A stretch of 64,000 nt of DNA from Hydrogenophaga aromaticivorans (GTDB lineage Bacteria; Pseudomonadota; Gammaproteobacteria; Burkholderiales; Burkholderiaceae_C): the NCBI RefSeq assembly GCF_013387465.1, contig NZ_VYGV01000016.1, positions 182,872-246,871 of the forward strand, given 5' to 3'. A program made the position numbers and the translations under genes. The notes beneath the pieces are model-generated. The model had not been told where the DNA came from and did no database searches. It saw only the letters and a program-made list of their open reading frames with translations. Below are positions 38,987-48,207 of the stretch, piece after piece (position 1 is the stretch's first letter; every line of letters starts with the position of its first letter).

Positions 38987-40252
38987 TCAGACGATACCGC
39001 GGCCGCGGAGTTCCGACAAGCGTTCGGGCGTGAGCGCCAGCCAGTCGCCCAGCACCCCCGCCGTGTGTTCTCCCAGCAGGGGCGGTGGGAGGTCGTTGCG
39101 CACCGGCGTGGCGCTGAGCTTGAGCGGGCTGGCGACCAGGTCTACCGCGTCGGCCAGCGGGTGCTGCCAGGTCTGCACCATGCCGCGCTGTTGCACCTGC
39201 GGGTCGGCAAACACCTCGGCCAGGTTGTTGATCGGGCCGCCGGGCACCTTGGCGGCTTCCAGCGCGGCGAGCCAGTCGGCCTTGCAGCGCGTCTTCATGA
39301 TCGCTTCGAGCAGCGGCACCAGCACGTCTCGGTGGCGCACGCGGTTCTGGTTGCGGGCGAAGCGCTCGTCCTGCGCCAGCTCCGGGCGGCCCGCCACCTC
39401 GCAGAATTTGGCGAACTGACCGTCGTTGCCCACGGCCAGGATGATGTGCTGAGGCCGCCCCTGCGCATCCGGCGCGACCTCAAACACCTGGTAGGGCACG
39501 ATATTGACATGCGCGTTGCCGGCGCGTCCCGGCACCTTGCCGTCTTCGCGGCCGCGCACCAGGTAGTTGGCGCCGAGGTTGGCGAGCATGGCGACCTGCG
39601 TGTCGAGCAGGGCCATGTCGATGTGTTGTCCCTCGCCGGTGCGCTCGGCGTGGCGCAGCGCGGCCTGGATGGCGACCGTGGCGTAGAGCCCGGTGAACAG
39701 GTCGGCCACCGCCACGCCCACCTTCTGCGGGCCGCCGCCGGGCAGATCGTCGCGCTCACCGGTCACGCTCATCAGGCCGCCCATGCCCTGGATGGCGTAG
39801 TCGTAGCCCGCGCGGTCCTTGTACGGCCCGGTCTGGCCGAAGCCGGTGATGGAACAGTACACAAGCTTGGGGTTGATGGCGTGCAAAGAGGCGAAGTCGA
39901 GTCCGTAGCGCGCCATGTCGCCGACCTTGTAGTTCTCCACGAACACATCGGCCTTGGAGGCGAGTTCGCGGATCAGCGCCTGGCCTTCTGGCTGGGCGAT
40001 GTCGCAGGTGATGGAGCGTTTGTTGCGGTTGGCGCCCAGGTAGTAGGCGGCCTCGGCGGTGTCGGCGCCGTCGCGCCCCTTCAGGAAGGGTGGGCCCCAG
40101 CCGCGGGTGTCGTCGCCACCGGGGTGGTTGGGGCCGGGCGGGCGCTCCACCTTCACCACGTCGGCGCCCAGATCGGCGAGCGTCTGTGTGCACCAGGGCC
40201 CGGCGAGCACGCGGGACAAATCGAGTATGCGGATACCATCCAGAGCGTTCAT
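38987..40252 (-). CDS. CaiB/BaiF family CoA transferase (class III)
   Basis: 421 aa from ATG 40252 (MNALDGIRILDLSRVLAGPWCTQTLADLGADVVKVE, the class III signature). The catalytic Asp lies in HIDMALLDTQVAML. The GNAHVNIVPYQVF and KVPGGPINNLAEV blocks are typical. Members transfer CoA between acyl-CoA and acids such as formate, oxalate, carnitine or aromatic acids; the donor and acceptor here are unknown. Its stop is followed closely by the thioredoxin-fold gene. Confidence 0.94.
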   Translation of the reverse strand: MNALDGIRILDLSRVLAGPWCTQTLADLGADVVKVERPPGPNHPGGDDTRGWGPPFLKGRDGADTAEAAYYLGANRNKRSITCDIAQPEGQALIRELASKADVFVENYKVGDMARYGLDFASLHAINPKLVYCSITGFGQTGPYKDRAGYDYAIQGMGGLMSVTGERDDLPGGGPQKVGVAVADLFTGLYATVAIQAALRHAERTGEGQHIDMALLDTQVAMLANLGANYLVRGREDGKVPGRAGNAHVNIVPYQVFEVAPDAQGRPQHIILAVGNDGQFAKFCEVAGRPELAQDERFARNQNRVRHRDVLVPLLEAIMKTRCKADWLAALEAAKVPGGPINNLAEVFADPQVQQRGMVQTWQHPLADAVDLVASPLKLSATPVRNDLPPPLLGEHTAGVLGDWLALTPERLSELRGRGIV

Positions 40253-40308
40253 CGGGCCATTGTGCCCGTCGCGGCGGCGCCACGCTGTCGCGCATTTCGG
40301 AGACACCT

Positions 40309-40845
40309 TTGTCGCATTCTTCTCGCGCCGCTGGCCTGGCGGCGCTGCTGGCCGTGAGCGCCTGCAGTCCCACCTTCAACTGGCGCGAACTGCGCCTGGA
40401 CGGCACGCCCCTGCAAGCGCTGTTGCCCTGCAAACCCGAAAGCGCCACGCGAGCGGTGCCGCTGGCCGGCACGCCGACGCAGCTGCACATGCACAGCTGC
40501 GAAGCCGGGGGGTTGCGCTTCGCTGTGGCCTGGGCCGATGTGGGAGATGTGGCCCAGGTGCCGGTAGCGCTCGCAGCCTGGCGCAGCGCCAGCCTGCAGG
40601 CCATCCGCGTGGTGCCCCCGCCAGTCGATGACCCGACCACCCAATGGGGCGTGACCGTGGCCGGTGCACCCGCCGCGCAAGGCGTCAGCGCGCAAGGGCA
40701 GGACCCGCAGGGCCAGCCGGTGCAGACGCGTGCGGCCTACTTCGCTCAGGGCACTCAGGTCTACCAGGCTGCGGTTTACGGCGCGAAATTGTCGGACGAG
40801 GCGGTGGACGGATTCTTTGCCGGTCTGCGGCTTTCGGGCCCATGA
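40309..40845 (+). CDS. Exported lipoprotein, unknown function
   Basis: 178 aa from TTG 40309, preceded by GGAG at 40299-40302. The N terminus is a lipoprotein signal with lipobox AVSAC (Cys at about 19). The mature part has two Cys (LLPCKPE, MHSCEAG) that may pair. It looks like a periplasmic domain of about 155 residues with the pattern LDGTPLQALLPCKPESATR, common to uncharacterised Burkholderiales lipoproteins. Its stop overlaps the MFS start by 4 bp (ATGA), so the two are translationally coupled. Confidence 0.8.
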   Translation: MSHSSRAAGLAALLAVSACSPTFNWRELRLDGTPLQALLPCKPESATRAVPLAGTPTQLHMHSCEAGGLRFAVAWADVGDVAQVPVALAAWRSASLQAIRVVPPPVDDPTTQWGVTVAGAPAAQGVSAQGQDPQGQPVQTRAAYFAQGTQVYQAAVYGAKLSDEAVDGFFAGLRLSGP

Positions 40846-42125
40846 GCGCCGCGCCGGGCCGTTCCCAAGCCAGCACACCGGTGCCCGAAAACGAATGGCT
40901 GGCACCGCGCACGGCGGTGTGGGTCTTCATGGCCTTTGCGCTGGCCTATTTCCTGTCGGCGCTGGTGCGCGCCGTCACGGCCACACTCTCTCCTGTCCTC
41001 AGTGCCGAACTCGCGCTGCAGGCGAGTGACCTGGGCCTGCTGGCCGGCGGCTACTTCTTCGGTTTCGCGCTGACGCAGATGCCGCTGGGCACCTGGCTGG
41101 ACCGGTATGGCCCGCGCCGCGTCATCCTGGCGTTCCTGTGTGTGGCGGTGCTCGGTTGTGCCGCCTTCGCCATGGCCACCAGCTTCGCCGGGCTGCTCGC
41201 CGCGCGGGTACTGACCGGCATGGGTGTGAGCGCCTGCCTGATGGCGCCGCTCACCGGCTACCGGCGCTGGCTGAGCCCGGCCACGCAGATGCGCGCCAAC
41301 TCCTGGATGCTCATGACAGGCTCCTTCGGCATGGTCGCGTCCACCCTGCCCGTGCAGTGGCTCATGCCGCTGCTGGGCTGGCGGGGTTTGTTCTGGTTGC
41401 TCGCCGGGCTGGTGGTGGTGTCCATGCTGGGCATCGCCGCGCTCGTGCCGGCCTGGCGTCACCACGGGAGCGCCGGTGCGCCCGCTGCGGGCAGGGCCGT
41501 TGGCTATGGCGAGATCTGGCGTCACCCGTATTTCCGCCAGATGGTGCCCATCGGATTCGTGAACTACGGCGGCATGGTGGCGGTGCAAACCCTCTGGGCG
41601 GGTCCCTGGATGGTCAAGGTGGCCGGCTACACGCCGGACCAGTCGGCACTGGGCCTTTTTGGCATCAACCTGTGCATGCTCGCGGCGTTCTGGCTGTGGG
41701 GCGTGATCAACCCCCACCTTGCCCACCGCGGCCTGTTGCCCGAACGCCTGATCGCGTGGGGCCTGCCGCTGAGTTTTGTGGCGCTGGGCGCCATCGTCGG
41801 CCTGGGTGCGGATGCGGGCTGGCCCCTGTGGGCCGCGTTCTGTGTGGGCAGCACCTTTGTGGCCTTGTCGCAGCCGGCGGTGGCGCAGGCGTTGCCGCCC
41901 CAGGCGGCTGGTCGGGCGCTCTCGGCCTTCAACCTGGTGATCTTTGCCGGGATCTTTGTGGTCCAGTGGTCCATCGGTCTGGTGGTGGACGCCTTTGGCG
42001 CGATGGGCTGGAGCACCGAAGCCAGCTTCCGCGGCGCAGTGGCCGTGTTCGGTCTGTGCTGTTTGTTGGCGTATGGGGGTTTTTTGCGCGGCTACCGGCG
42101 CCATGCGATCGCGTCGCGGGGCTAA
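40842..42125 (+). CDS. Major facilitator superfamily transporter
   Basis: 427 aa from ATG 40842. Twelve membrane spans; the loop 2-3 signature appears as GTWLDRYGPRR. The sequence YFLSALVRAVTATLSPVL at the first span resembles nitrate/oxalate-formate-type or cyanate-type antiporters. Substrate unknown. It is coupled to the upstream lipoprotein gene and followed 9 bp later by the EIIA gene. Confidence 0.92.
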   Translation: MSAAPGRSQASTPVPENEWLAPRTAVWVFMAFALAYFLSALVRAVTATLSPVLSAELALQASDLGLLAGGYFFGFALTQMPLGTWLDRYGPRRVILAFLCVAVLGCAAFAMATSFAGLLAARVLTGMGVSACLMAPLTGYRRWLSPATQMRANSWMLMTGSFGMVASTLPVQWLMPLLGWRGLFWLLAGLVVVSMLGIAALVPAWRHHGSAGAPAAGRAVGYGEIWRHPYFRQMVPIGFVNYGGMVAVQTLWAGPWMVKVAGYTPDQSALGLFGINLCMLAAFWLWGVINPHLAHRGLLPERLIAWGLPLSFVALGAIVGLGADAGWPLWAAFCVGSTFVALSQPAVAQALPPQAAGRALSAFNLVIFAGIFVVQWSIGLVVDAFGAMGWSTEASFRGAVAVFGLCCLLAYGGFLRGYRRHAIASRG

Positions 42126-42134
42126 ACTGCTCCC

Positions 42135-42581
42135 ATGAACGGCATCCTCATCATTGCGCACGCCCCGCTGGCTTCGGCCTTGCGCCAGTGTGTGCTGCAT
42201 GTGTTTCCCGACAGCGCGGAAGCGGTGTCGGCTTTGGATGTCCAGCCCAACGTACCGCCCGAAGAATCGCTGGCGCAGGCACGAGCGCTGTTGCGCCAGC
42301 TCGACAAGCCCAACACCCTGGTCGTGACCGACGTCTTTGGTGCCACCCCTTGCAACGTGGCACAGAAGCTGGTGGACGGTGTGCGCTCCAAGCTGATCGC
42401 CGGTGTCAACCTGCCCATGCTGCTGCGCACCGTGTCCTACCGCCACGAGTCGCTCGACGCCCTGATTTCGCGCGCCATGATCGGTGCCACGCAAGGGGTC
42501 ATCCAAGTGGCGGTCACCGCACCCCAGAACCAGGCCCGAAGAGCCACCCATGATCAAGACCACCGTGACCATCAGCAATAA
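42135..42581 (+). CDS. PTS EIIA component, mannose-type
   Basis: 148 aa. The phosphorylated His9 is in LIIAHAPLA, and NTLVVTDVFGATPCNVAQKL is the standard EIIA-Man block. No EIIB, EIIC or EIID gene is nearby, as usual for Burkholderiales PTS, which are regulatory. The last 32 bp overlap the ptsH start, so the C-terminal residues (QARRATHDQDHRDHQQ) are shared sequence in another frame. Confidence 0.93.
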   Translation: MNGILIIAHAPLASALRQCVLHVFPDSAEAVSALDVQPNVPPEESLAQARALLRQLDKPNTLVVTDVFGATPCNVAQKLVDGVRSKLIAGVNLPMLLRTVSYRHESLDALISRAMIGATQGVIQVAVTAPQNQARRATHDQDHRDHQQ

Positions 42582-42819
42582 GCTCGGGCTGCACGCACGC
42601 GCCTCGGCCAAACTCACCAAAATCGCCGGCAGTCACAGCTGCGATGTCTGGATGTCGCGCGGCGAACGCCGCATCAACGCCAAGAGCATCATGGGCGTCA
42701 TGATGCTGGCCGCCGGGCTCGGCAGCACGGTCGAAATCGAGACCAACGGGCCCGACGAGCAGCAGGCGATGGACGCCATCGTCGCCCTGATCAACGACAA
42801 GTTCGGCGAGGGAGAGTGA
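42550..42819 (+). CDS. ptsH: Phosphocarrier protein HPr
   Basis: 89 aa from ATG 42550, which lies inside the EIIA gene. His15 (GLHARAS) is the EI phosphorylation site and Ser46 (NAKSIMGV) is at the HPr-kinase position. It passes phosphate from EI to EIIA-Man; in Burkholderiales HPr and EIIA are signalling proteins linked to HPr kinase. Translational coupling with EIIA and 4-bp spacing to ptsI are evident. Confidence 0.97.
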   Translation: MIKTTVTISNKLGLHARASAKLTKIAGSHSCDVWMSRGERRINAKSIMGVMMLAAGLGSTVEIETNGPDEQQAMDAIVALINDKFGEGE

Positions 42820-42823
42820 CGGC

Positions 42824-44596
42824 ATGAGCTTCACTGTCCATGGCTTGGCGGTCTCCCGGGGCATTGCCATCGGGCGGGCTGTCATCGTGGCGTCGAGCCG
42901 CGTGGACGTGGCGCACTATTTTGTCAAGGTCGAACAGGTCGAGGCCGAGATCGAGCGTCTGCGCTCGGCGCGCAAGGCGGTGGTCGAAGAGATTGGCCGC
43001 GTGCAGCACAGCCTGGGTGAACTGGGGTCCAACGATGCCCACCCGGAACTCAGTGCCCTGCTCGATGTGCACCTCATGCTGCTGCAGGACGAACAGCTCA
43101 CCAACGGTGTCAAACACTGGATCGTGGACCGCCACTACAACGCTGAATGGGCGCTGACCACCCAGCTGGAGGTGATCGCGCGCCAGTTCGACGAAATGGA
43201 AGACCCCTACCTGCGCGAGCGCAAGGCCGATCTGGAGCAGGTGGTCGAGCGCATGCTGCGCTTCATGCGCGGTGTGGCCTCGCCCGTGGCGGCGCCGCGG
43301 CCTGCTGCGGCAGACGGCAAGAGCGACACCCTGTTCGATCCCTCGGTCGAGGTGCCGCTGGTGCTGATCGCGCACGACCTGTCGCCAGCCGACATGCTGC
43401 AGTTCAAGCAGAGCGTGTTTGCGGGCTTCGTGACGGACGTGGGCGGCAAGACCAGCCACACCGCCATCGTCGCGCGCAGCATGGACATCCCGGCCGTGGT
43501 CGGGGCGCGTTCGGCCAGCCACCTGATCAACCAGGACGACTGGGTCATCATCGATGGCGATGCTGGGGTCGTGGTGGTGGATCCTTCGGCGATCCTGCTG
43601 GCCGAGTACGGCTTCAAGCAGCGCCAGGGTGAGGTCGAGCGCGAGCGCCTGTCGCGTCTGAAAAACACACCGGCCGTCACGCTCGACGGACAGAAGATCG
43701 AACTGCTGGCCAACATCGAGCAGCCCGATGACGCGATCGCAGCGCTCAAGGCGGGTGCCGTGGGTGTCGGGCTGTTCCGCACCGAGTTCCTGTTCATGGG
43801 GCGCAACGGCAAGCTGCCCGACGAGGAAGAGCAGTACCAGGCCTACCGCCGCGCGGTCGAGGGCATGCAGGGCCTGCCCGTCACCATCCGGACCGTGGAC
43901 GTGGGCGCCGACAAACCCCTGGACCGTTCCCCCGTGCGCGCCGGCGAAGACCACCTGAACCCTGCGCTGGGCTTGCGCGCCATCCGCTGGAGTCTGGCCG
44001 AGCCGACCATGTTTCTGGCGCAGTTGCGGGCCATCCTGCGCGCTGCGGCGCACGGCGCGATCAACCTGCTCATACCGATGCTGGCGCACGCCAGCGAGAT
44101 CCGCCAGACGCTGGCGCTGGTGGACCGTGCCCGCGAGCAGCTCGATGCGCGAGGCCAGGCCTACGGCCCGGTGCGCCTGGGTGCGATGATCGAAGTGCCC
44201 GCTGCGGCGCTCACCATTCCGCTGTTTCTGCGGTACTTCGACTTTCTGTCCATCGGCACCAACGACCTGATCCAGTACACGCTGGCCATCGACCGCGCCG
44301 ATGAGGCCGTCTCTCACCTGTACGACCCGGTGCATCCGGCCGTGCTGCAATTGCTGGCCAGCACCATCTCGCAATGCCAGGCCCAGGGCAAGGGTGTGAG
44401 CGTGTGCGGCGAGATGGCGGGCGATGTCGCCATGACGCGACTGTTGCTGGGCCTGGGTCTGCGCAGTTTTTCCATGCATCCGTCACAGATCCTGGCTGTC
44501 AAGCAGCAGATCCTGCGCAGCGACACTGTGCGCCTGCAGGCTTGGGCCCAGAGCGTGCTCGTGGCCGAGGATCCTGCGGCGCTCATGGCCGATTGA
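42824..44596 (+). CDS. ptsI: PTS enzyme I (phosphoenolpyruvate-protein phosphotransferase)
   Basis: 590 aa. The PEP-utilizing swivelling domain has the active His212 in GGKTSHTAIVARS; the PEP-binding TIM barrel has GVGLFRTEFLFMGR, LNPALGLRAIR and MIEVPAAALT, with the Cys region GVSVCGEMAGD near the end. It starts the phosphorelay by taking phosphate from PEP to HPr. Complete and in operon with EIIA and HPr. Confidence 0.97.
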   Translation: MSFTVHGLAVSRGIAIGRAVIVASSRVDVAHYFVKVEQVEAEIERLRSARKAVVEEIGRVQHSLGELGSNDAHPELSALLDVHLMLLQDEQLTNGVKHWIVDRHYNAEWALTTQLEVIARQFDEMEDPYLRERKADLEQVVERMLRFMRGVASPVAAPRPAAADGKSDTLFDPSVEVPLVLIAHDLSPADMLQFKQSVFAGFVTDVGGKTSHTAIVARSMDIPAVVGARSASHLINQDDWVIIDGDAGVVVVDPSAILLAEYGFKQRQGEVERERLSRLKNTPAVTLDGQKIELLANIEQPDDAIAALKAGAVGVGLFRTEFLFMGRNGKLPDEEEQYQAYRRAVEGMQGLPVTIRTVDVGADKPLDRSPVRAGEDHLNPALGLRAIRWSLAEPTMFLAQLRAILRAAAHGAINLLIPMLAHASEIRQTLALVDRAREQLDARGQAYGPVRLGAMIEVPAAALTIPLFLRYFDFLSIGTNDLIQYTLAIDRADEAVSHLYDPVHPAVLQLLASTISQCQAQGKGVSVCGEMAGDVAMTRLLLGLGLRSFSMHPSQILAVKQQILRSDTVRLQAWAQSVLVAEDPAALMAD

Positions 44597-44615
44597 GTGG
44601 ATGGAGGGTGGCCTC

Positions 44616-45020
44616 GTGTTGTTGCGCATCCACCATGCTGCGATCATCTGCTCGGACGTGGAGCGGTCCCGGCGGTTTTATACCGGGGTGCTGGGGCTGC
44701 AAGTGATCGGTGAACATTTCCGTGAGGCGCGCCAGAGCTGGAAGCTCGACCTGGCCCTGCCCGACGGTTCGCAGATCGAACTGTTTTCGTTCCCGGGCGC
44801 ACCACCCCGGCCCTCCTATCCGGAGGCGCAGGGTTTGCGTCACCTGGCCTTTGAAGTGCTCGACGTTGAGGCCACCAAGCGCACGCTGGAGGCGCAAGGC
44901 GTGGAGGTCGAGCCCGTGCGGGTGGACGAATACACGGGACGGCGGTTCGTCTTTTTCGCCGATCCCGACGGTTTGCCGCTGGAACTGTACGAGGCAGCGC
45001 CGCCGAATCAGGTCGATTGA
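44616..45020 (+). CDS. VOC family (glyoxalase/bleomycin-resistance fold) protein
   Basis: 134 aa from GTG 44616, which follows GGAGGG at 44603-44608; TTG codons at 44619 and 44622 are alternatives. The fold has IHHAAIICSDVERSRRFYTGVLGLQ, with the metal His, RHLAFEVLDVEA (second His), and FFADPDGLPLELYE (Glu). It resembles the small YaeR-type members of unknown substrate. It follows ptsI by 20 bp, and its function in that context is not clear. Confidence 0.88.
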   Translation: MLLRIHHAAIICSDVERSRRFYTGVLGLQVIGEHFREARQSWKLDLALPDGSQIELFSFPGAPPRPSYPEAQGLRHLAFEVLDVEATKRTLEAQGVEVEPVRVDEYTGRRFVFFADPDGLPLELYEAAPPNQVD

Positions 45021-45055
45021 TCCGCGCAGCGGCGCGCGAGCCGGGGTGGCGCGTT

Positions 45056-45892
45056 TCAGCGGATCCGCGTCGCCATCACCGCGGCGCCGATGATCATCAC
45101 CGCGGCCAGGACCACGGAAGCGCTCGGGGCCTCCCCGCGCACCCAGAGCAGCGTGAGGGTGGACAGCAGTGGCGTGAGGAAGCTCAACACCCCGATCTGC
45201 CGCGCATCCCCGCGCTTGAGCGCCGCGTCCCACAGGAAGAACGCGCCACCCAGCGGCCCCAGGCCGAGCAGGGCGATCAGGCCCCAGTCGCGCGCTGACA
45301 GCGCGGTGGCGGGTTCCAGCCAGGCGTGGCACAGCAGCGAGAGCAGCCCCGAAACCAGCGCAAAGCTGCCGATGGCGGCGGTGGGAAAGGCCCGCACGCG
45401 TTTCGTCAGCAGCGAATAGCTGGCCCAGATGAAGGCCGAGCCGAGCGCCGGGATGTAACCCCAGGCCCAGACCGTTTCACCGGTGCCCCCGCGTCCGAGT
45501 ATGGCCAGCACCGCGCCGGCAAAGCCGATCAGCGCGGCCAGCACGTGGCGCGCGGTGAGCGACACGCCGGGTAGGAACAGCGGCGCCATGACCACGATGC
45601 CCAGCGGCCAGAGGTAGTTCACCAGGTTGGCCTGCACCGGCGGCGCGTGACGCAGCGCGATGAAGAACAGGAAGTGGTAGCCGAAAAGGCCGTAGACCCC
45701 CAGCACCAGCGTGGAGGTTGGGATGCGCCATTGGCGCCAGTCGAAGCGCGACAGCGGCAAGGCGATCACGCTGCCCACCAGCAGGGCCAGCCCGGTGAGC
45801 AGAAAGGGTGGCACGTGCGACAGCGACACCCCGAGCGCGGCCAGGGACGCCCAAAGTGCCATGGCGCCAAGGGCCAGCAGATGGGCTGTCAT
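45056..45892 (-). CDS. EamA/DMT-family transporter
   Basis: 278 aa from ATG 45892. Ten membrane spans in two EamA repeats; NLVNYLWPLGIVVMAPLFL and SYSLLTKRVRAF mark the family, as in the aromatic amino acid exporter YddG. Substrate unknown. It is convergent with the VOC gene and divergent from the AhpD-like gene. Confidence 0.92.
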   Translation of the reverse strand: MTAHLLALGAMALWASLAALGVSLSHVPPFLLTGLALLVGSVIALPLSRFDWRQWRIPTSTLVLGVYGLFGYHFLFFIALRHAPPVQANLVNYLWPLGIVVMAPLFLPGVSLTARHVLAALIGFAGAVLAILGRGGTGETVWAWGYIPALGSAFIWASYSLLTKRVRAFPTAAIGSFALVSGLLSLLCHAWLEPATALSARDWGLIALLGLGPLGGAFFLWDAALKRGDARQIGVLSFLTPLLSTLTLLWVRGEAPSASVVLAAVMIIGAAVMATRIR

Positions 45893-45995
45893 GCAGGCTC
45901 CCGGAGCGCTGCCACAGGGCTTTGATCCACGACAAGGCAGCACGCGGACTTCATGATAGATACTCCACAGGGTATTTTTCTTCGAAGGATTTCCA

Positions 45996-46346
45996 TTGAG
46001 CACGTTCAATCACAGCGACCTGATGCGCGACATCAACGAGAGCCTGGCGCCTTTCCGCAAGGCTCAGCCCAACGCCATGGCCGGCTTCGGCCAACTGGCG
46101 AAGGCCGCCATCACCGATGGCGAACTCAGCGCCAAACACAAGGAACTGATCGCGTTGTCGATCGCCGTCACGCAACGTTGCTCGGGTTGTATCGGGTTCC
46201 ACGTCAAGGCGCTGGTCCAGCTCGGCTGCACCCGGGCCGAACTGGAGGAAATGCTGACCGTCTGTGTCTACATGGGCGGCGGGCCCGCCCTGATGTACGC
46301 GGCGGAAGTGATCGCGGCGTGGGAAAAGCTCAGCGTGAAGGCCTGA
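45996..46346 (+). CDS. Carboxymuconolactone decarboxylase / AhpD-like protein
   Basis: 116 aa from TTG 45996 with AAGGA at 45985-45989; an ATG at 46023 would remove nine residues. Helical fold with the C-x-x-C and His of the AhpD active site (TQRCSGCIGFHVKAL). The KHKELIALSIAV and LEEMLTVCVYMGGGPALMYA segments are typical. It may act as a peroxidase or disulfide reductase, or only share the fold with true decarboxylases. Confidence 0.9.
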   Translation: MSTFNHSDLMRDINESLAPFRKAQPNAMAGFGQLAKAAITDGELSAKHKELIALSIAVTQRCSGCIGFHVKALVQLGCTRAELEEMLTVCVYMGGGPALMYAAEVIAAWEKLSVKA

Positions 46347-46471
46347 GAACCCGAACGCATGGGTGTGCGCGGGTGGGCTGATTGCAGGGCGTTGACACAT
46401 GGCCTCAGCATAGTGGCCGCACCATCGCCAGCCGCGGGTGGATCGTCGCGATCCACGGGTCTCGTTGCGGT

Positions 46472-47155
46472 TCAGCGACCCGCTGGCCTGCGCAGGGCGG
46501 CGGTCAGTGCCGAGGGCGAGCGGTAGCCGGTGCGCCGGGCCACTTCGGCCACCGGCAGGCCCTGGCTCCTGAAGTGGCGCGCTGCGGTCAGCCGCAAGTC
46601 GCGCAGCCAGGCCATCGGGCTTTGACCCTGTTCCTCGCGGCAACGGGCGGTGAACTGCGCTGCACTCAGGTGCACGCGCATCGCCAGGTCGGCCACCTGC
46701 AGAGGCTCGCGACCGTGGGCCTGCGCCCAGGCGGTCAGTGCGTTCCAGTCGATCGCGCGCCGCGCCCGCTGAGGCTCGGCCGGTGGCGCCCAGGCTTCCA
46801 GCAGCAGGGCGGGGCCGAGCAGACGGGCGCGCGGCAGGGCGTTGTCGCAGGCCGCCGCGAGGTAACTGGCCAGGGGGGCCAGCGCCCGGGGCGCGGGACT
46901 CTCGCGGGCGTATTGCCAGCGCGCGTCGTGGGAGTCCAGCACCAGGCAGCGCGCCGAGCCGGTGGCCTCAAAGTCGTGGCGATCCCCGGGGACGATCACG
47001 GCGCCGTCGCCGGCCGCAAGGCGACGACCTCGGCCATCCACCTCCAGCTCCAGCACGCCGTCCAGTCCGAGCAGGATCTGGAAGTGTTCGTGCGCATGGC
47101 TGCCGTGCGAGGCGCCGTAGCACCGGACCGACAGGGCATCGGCCGGGAGGCGCAT
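46472..47155 (-). CDS. AraC family transcriptional regulator
   Basis: 227 aa. A cupin-like N-terminal domain (SHAHEHFQILLGLDGVLELE, PGDRHDFEA) is followed by two HTH units: VADLAMRVHLSAAQFTARCREE and PVAEVARRTGYRSPSALTAALRR. The ligand and targets are unknown. It ends only a few residues after the second HTH. It is followed 2 bp later (in gene order upstream) by the lipA operon on the same strand, but probably has its own role. Confidence 0.9.
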   Translation of the reverse strand: MRLPADALSVRCYGASHGSHAHEHFQILLGLDGVLELEVDGRGRRLAAGDGAVIVPGDRHDFEATGSARCLVLDSHDARWQYARESPAPRALAPLASYLAAACDNALPRARLLGPALLLEAWAPPAEPQRARRAIDWNALTAWAQAHGREPLQVADLAMRVHLSAAQFTARCREEQGQSPMAWLRDLRLTAARHFRSQGLPVAEVARRTGYRSPSALTAALRRPAGR

Positions 47156-47157
47156 GG

Positions 47158-48180
47158 TCAGCCCTTGGTGGCGCCAGCGTTCAGCACGCCGTGCGCCTGT
47201 TGGTCGGCGTGGTACGAGCTGCGCACCATGGCGCCGACGGCGGCGTGGGTGAAGCCCATCTTGTAGGCCTCGGCCTCGAACATCTTGAAGGTGTCGGGGT
47301 GCACGTAGCGGCGCACCGGCAGGTGGTGGCCGCTGGGCGCGAGGTACTGGCCGATGGTCAGCATCTCGATGTCGTGCGCGCGCATGTCGCGCATGACTTC
47401 GAGGATTTCTTCATCGGTCTCACCCAGACCGACCATCAGGCCGCTCTTGGTGGGCACGTGCGGGAACAGCGCCTTGAACTTCTTGAGCAGGTTCAGGCTG
47501 AACTGGTAGTCCGATCCTGGGCGTGCTTCCTTGTACAGGCGCGGCGCGGTTTCCAGGTTGTGGTTCATCACGTCAGGCGGTGCGGCCTTCAGGATCTCCA
47601 GCGCGCGGTCGTCGCGGCCGCGAAAGTCGGGCACGAGCACCTCGATCTGCGTTTGCGGTGACAGCTCGCGGGTTTTTTCGATGCAGGCCACGAAATGGCC
47701 GGCGCCGCCGTCGCGCAGGTCGTCGCGGTCCACGCTGGTGATCACCACGTACTTGAGCTTGAGCGCTGCGATCGTCTTGGCCAGGTTCTCCGGCTCGTTC
47801 ACGTCCAACGGGTCGGGGCGGCCGTGGCCCACGTCACAAAATGGGCAGCGGCGCGTGCACTTGTCGCCCATGATCATGAAGGTGGCCGTGCCTTTGCCGA
47901 AGCATTCGCCGATGTTGGGGCAACTGGCTTCTTCGCACACCGTGACCAGCTTGTTGGCGCGCAGCACGTCCTTGATCTCGTAGAAGCGGGTGCTCGGCGA
48001 GCCGGCCTTGACGCGGATCCACTCGGGCTTTTTCAGCACCTCGGCCGGCACGATCTTGATCGGAATGCGCGAGGTCTTGGCCTGGCTTTTCTGTTTGGCG
48101 GTGGCGTCGTAGCCGGCGGCGGGCTGGGCTTCGCGGACCGTGGGGGCGTCAGCGGCCGTGGGGGTGTCGGGGCGGGTCAT
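47158..48180 (-). CDS. lipA: Lipoyl synthase
   Basis: 340 aa. Radical SAM: the CTRRCPFC motif binds the SAM cluster and [12 protein letters not shown] the auxiliary cluster. It inserts two sulfur atoms into octanoyl-lipoyl domains of 2-oxoacid dehydrogenases and GcvH. The first 35 residues are a Burkholderiales-type extension rich in Ala and Lys. It is the last of four genes read on the minus strand from the aminotransferase gene through ybeD and lipB. Confidence 0.97.
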   Translation of the reverse strand: MTRPDTPTAADAPTVREAQPAAGYDATAKQKSQAKTSRIPIKIVPAEVLKKPEWIRVKAGSPSTRFYEIKDVLRANKLVTVCEEASCPNIGECFGKGTATFMIMGDKCTRRCPFCDVGHGRPDPLDVNEPENLAKTIAALKLKYVVITSVDRDDLRDGGAGHFVACIEKTRELSPQTQIEVLVPDFRGRDDRALEILKAAPPDVMNHNLETAPRLYKEARPGSDYQFSLNLLKKFKALFPHVPTKSGLMVGLGETDEEILEVMRDMRAHDIEMLTIGQYLAPSGHHLPVRRYVHPDTFKMFEAEAYKMGFTHAAVGAMVRSSYHADQQAHGVLNAGATKG

Positions 48181-48207
48181 GGTGGAGGCGCGGTGGCGCG
48201 TTGGGGT

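Noticed and set aside
40776..42620. A 614-codon minus-strand frame over the MFS and EIIA genes
   Set aside because: Antisense to genes with clear membrane and active-site patterns; the composition is His/Gln/Arg-rich and low in hydrophobic core.
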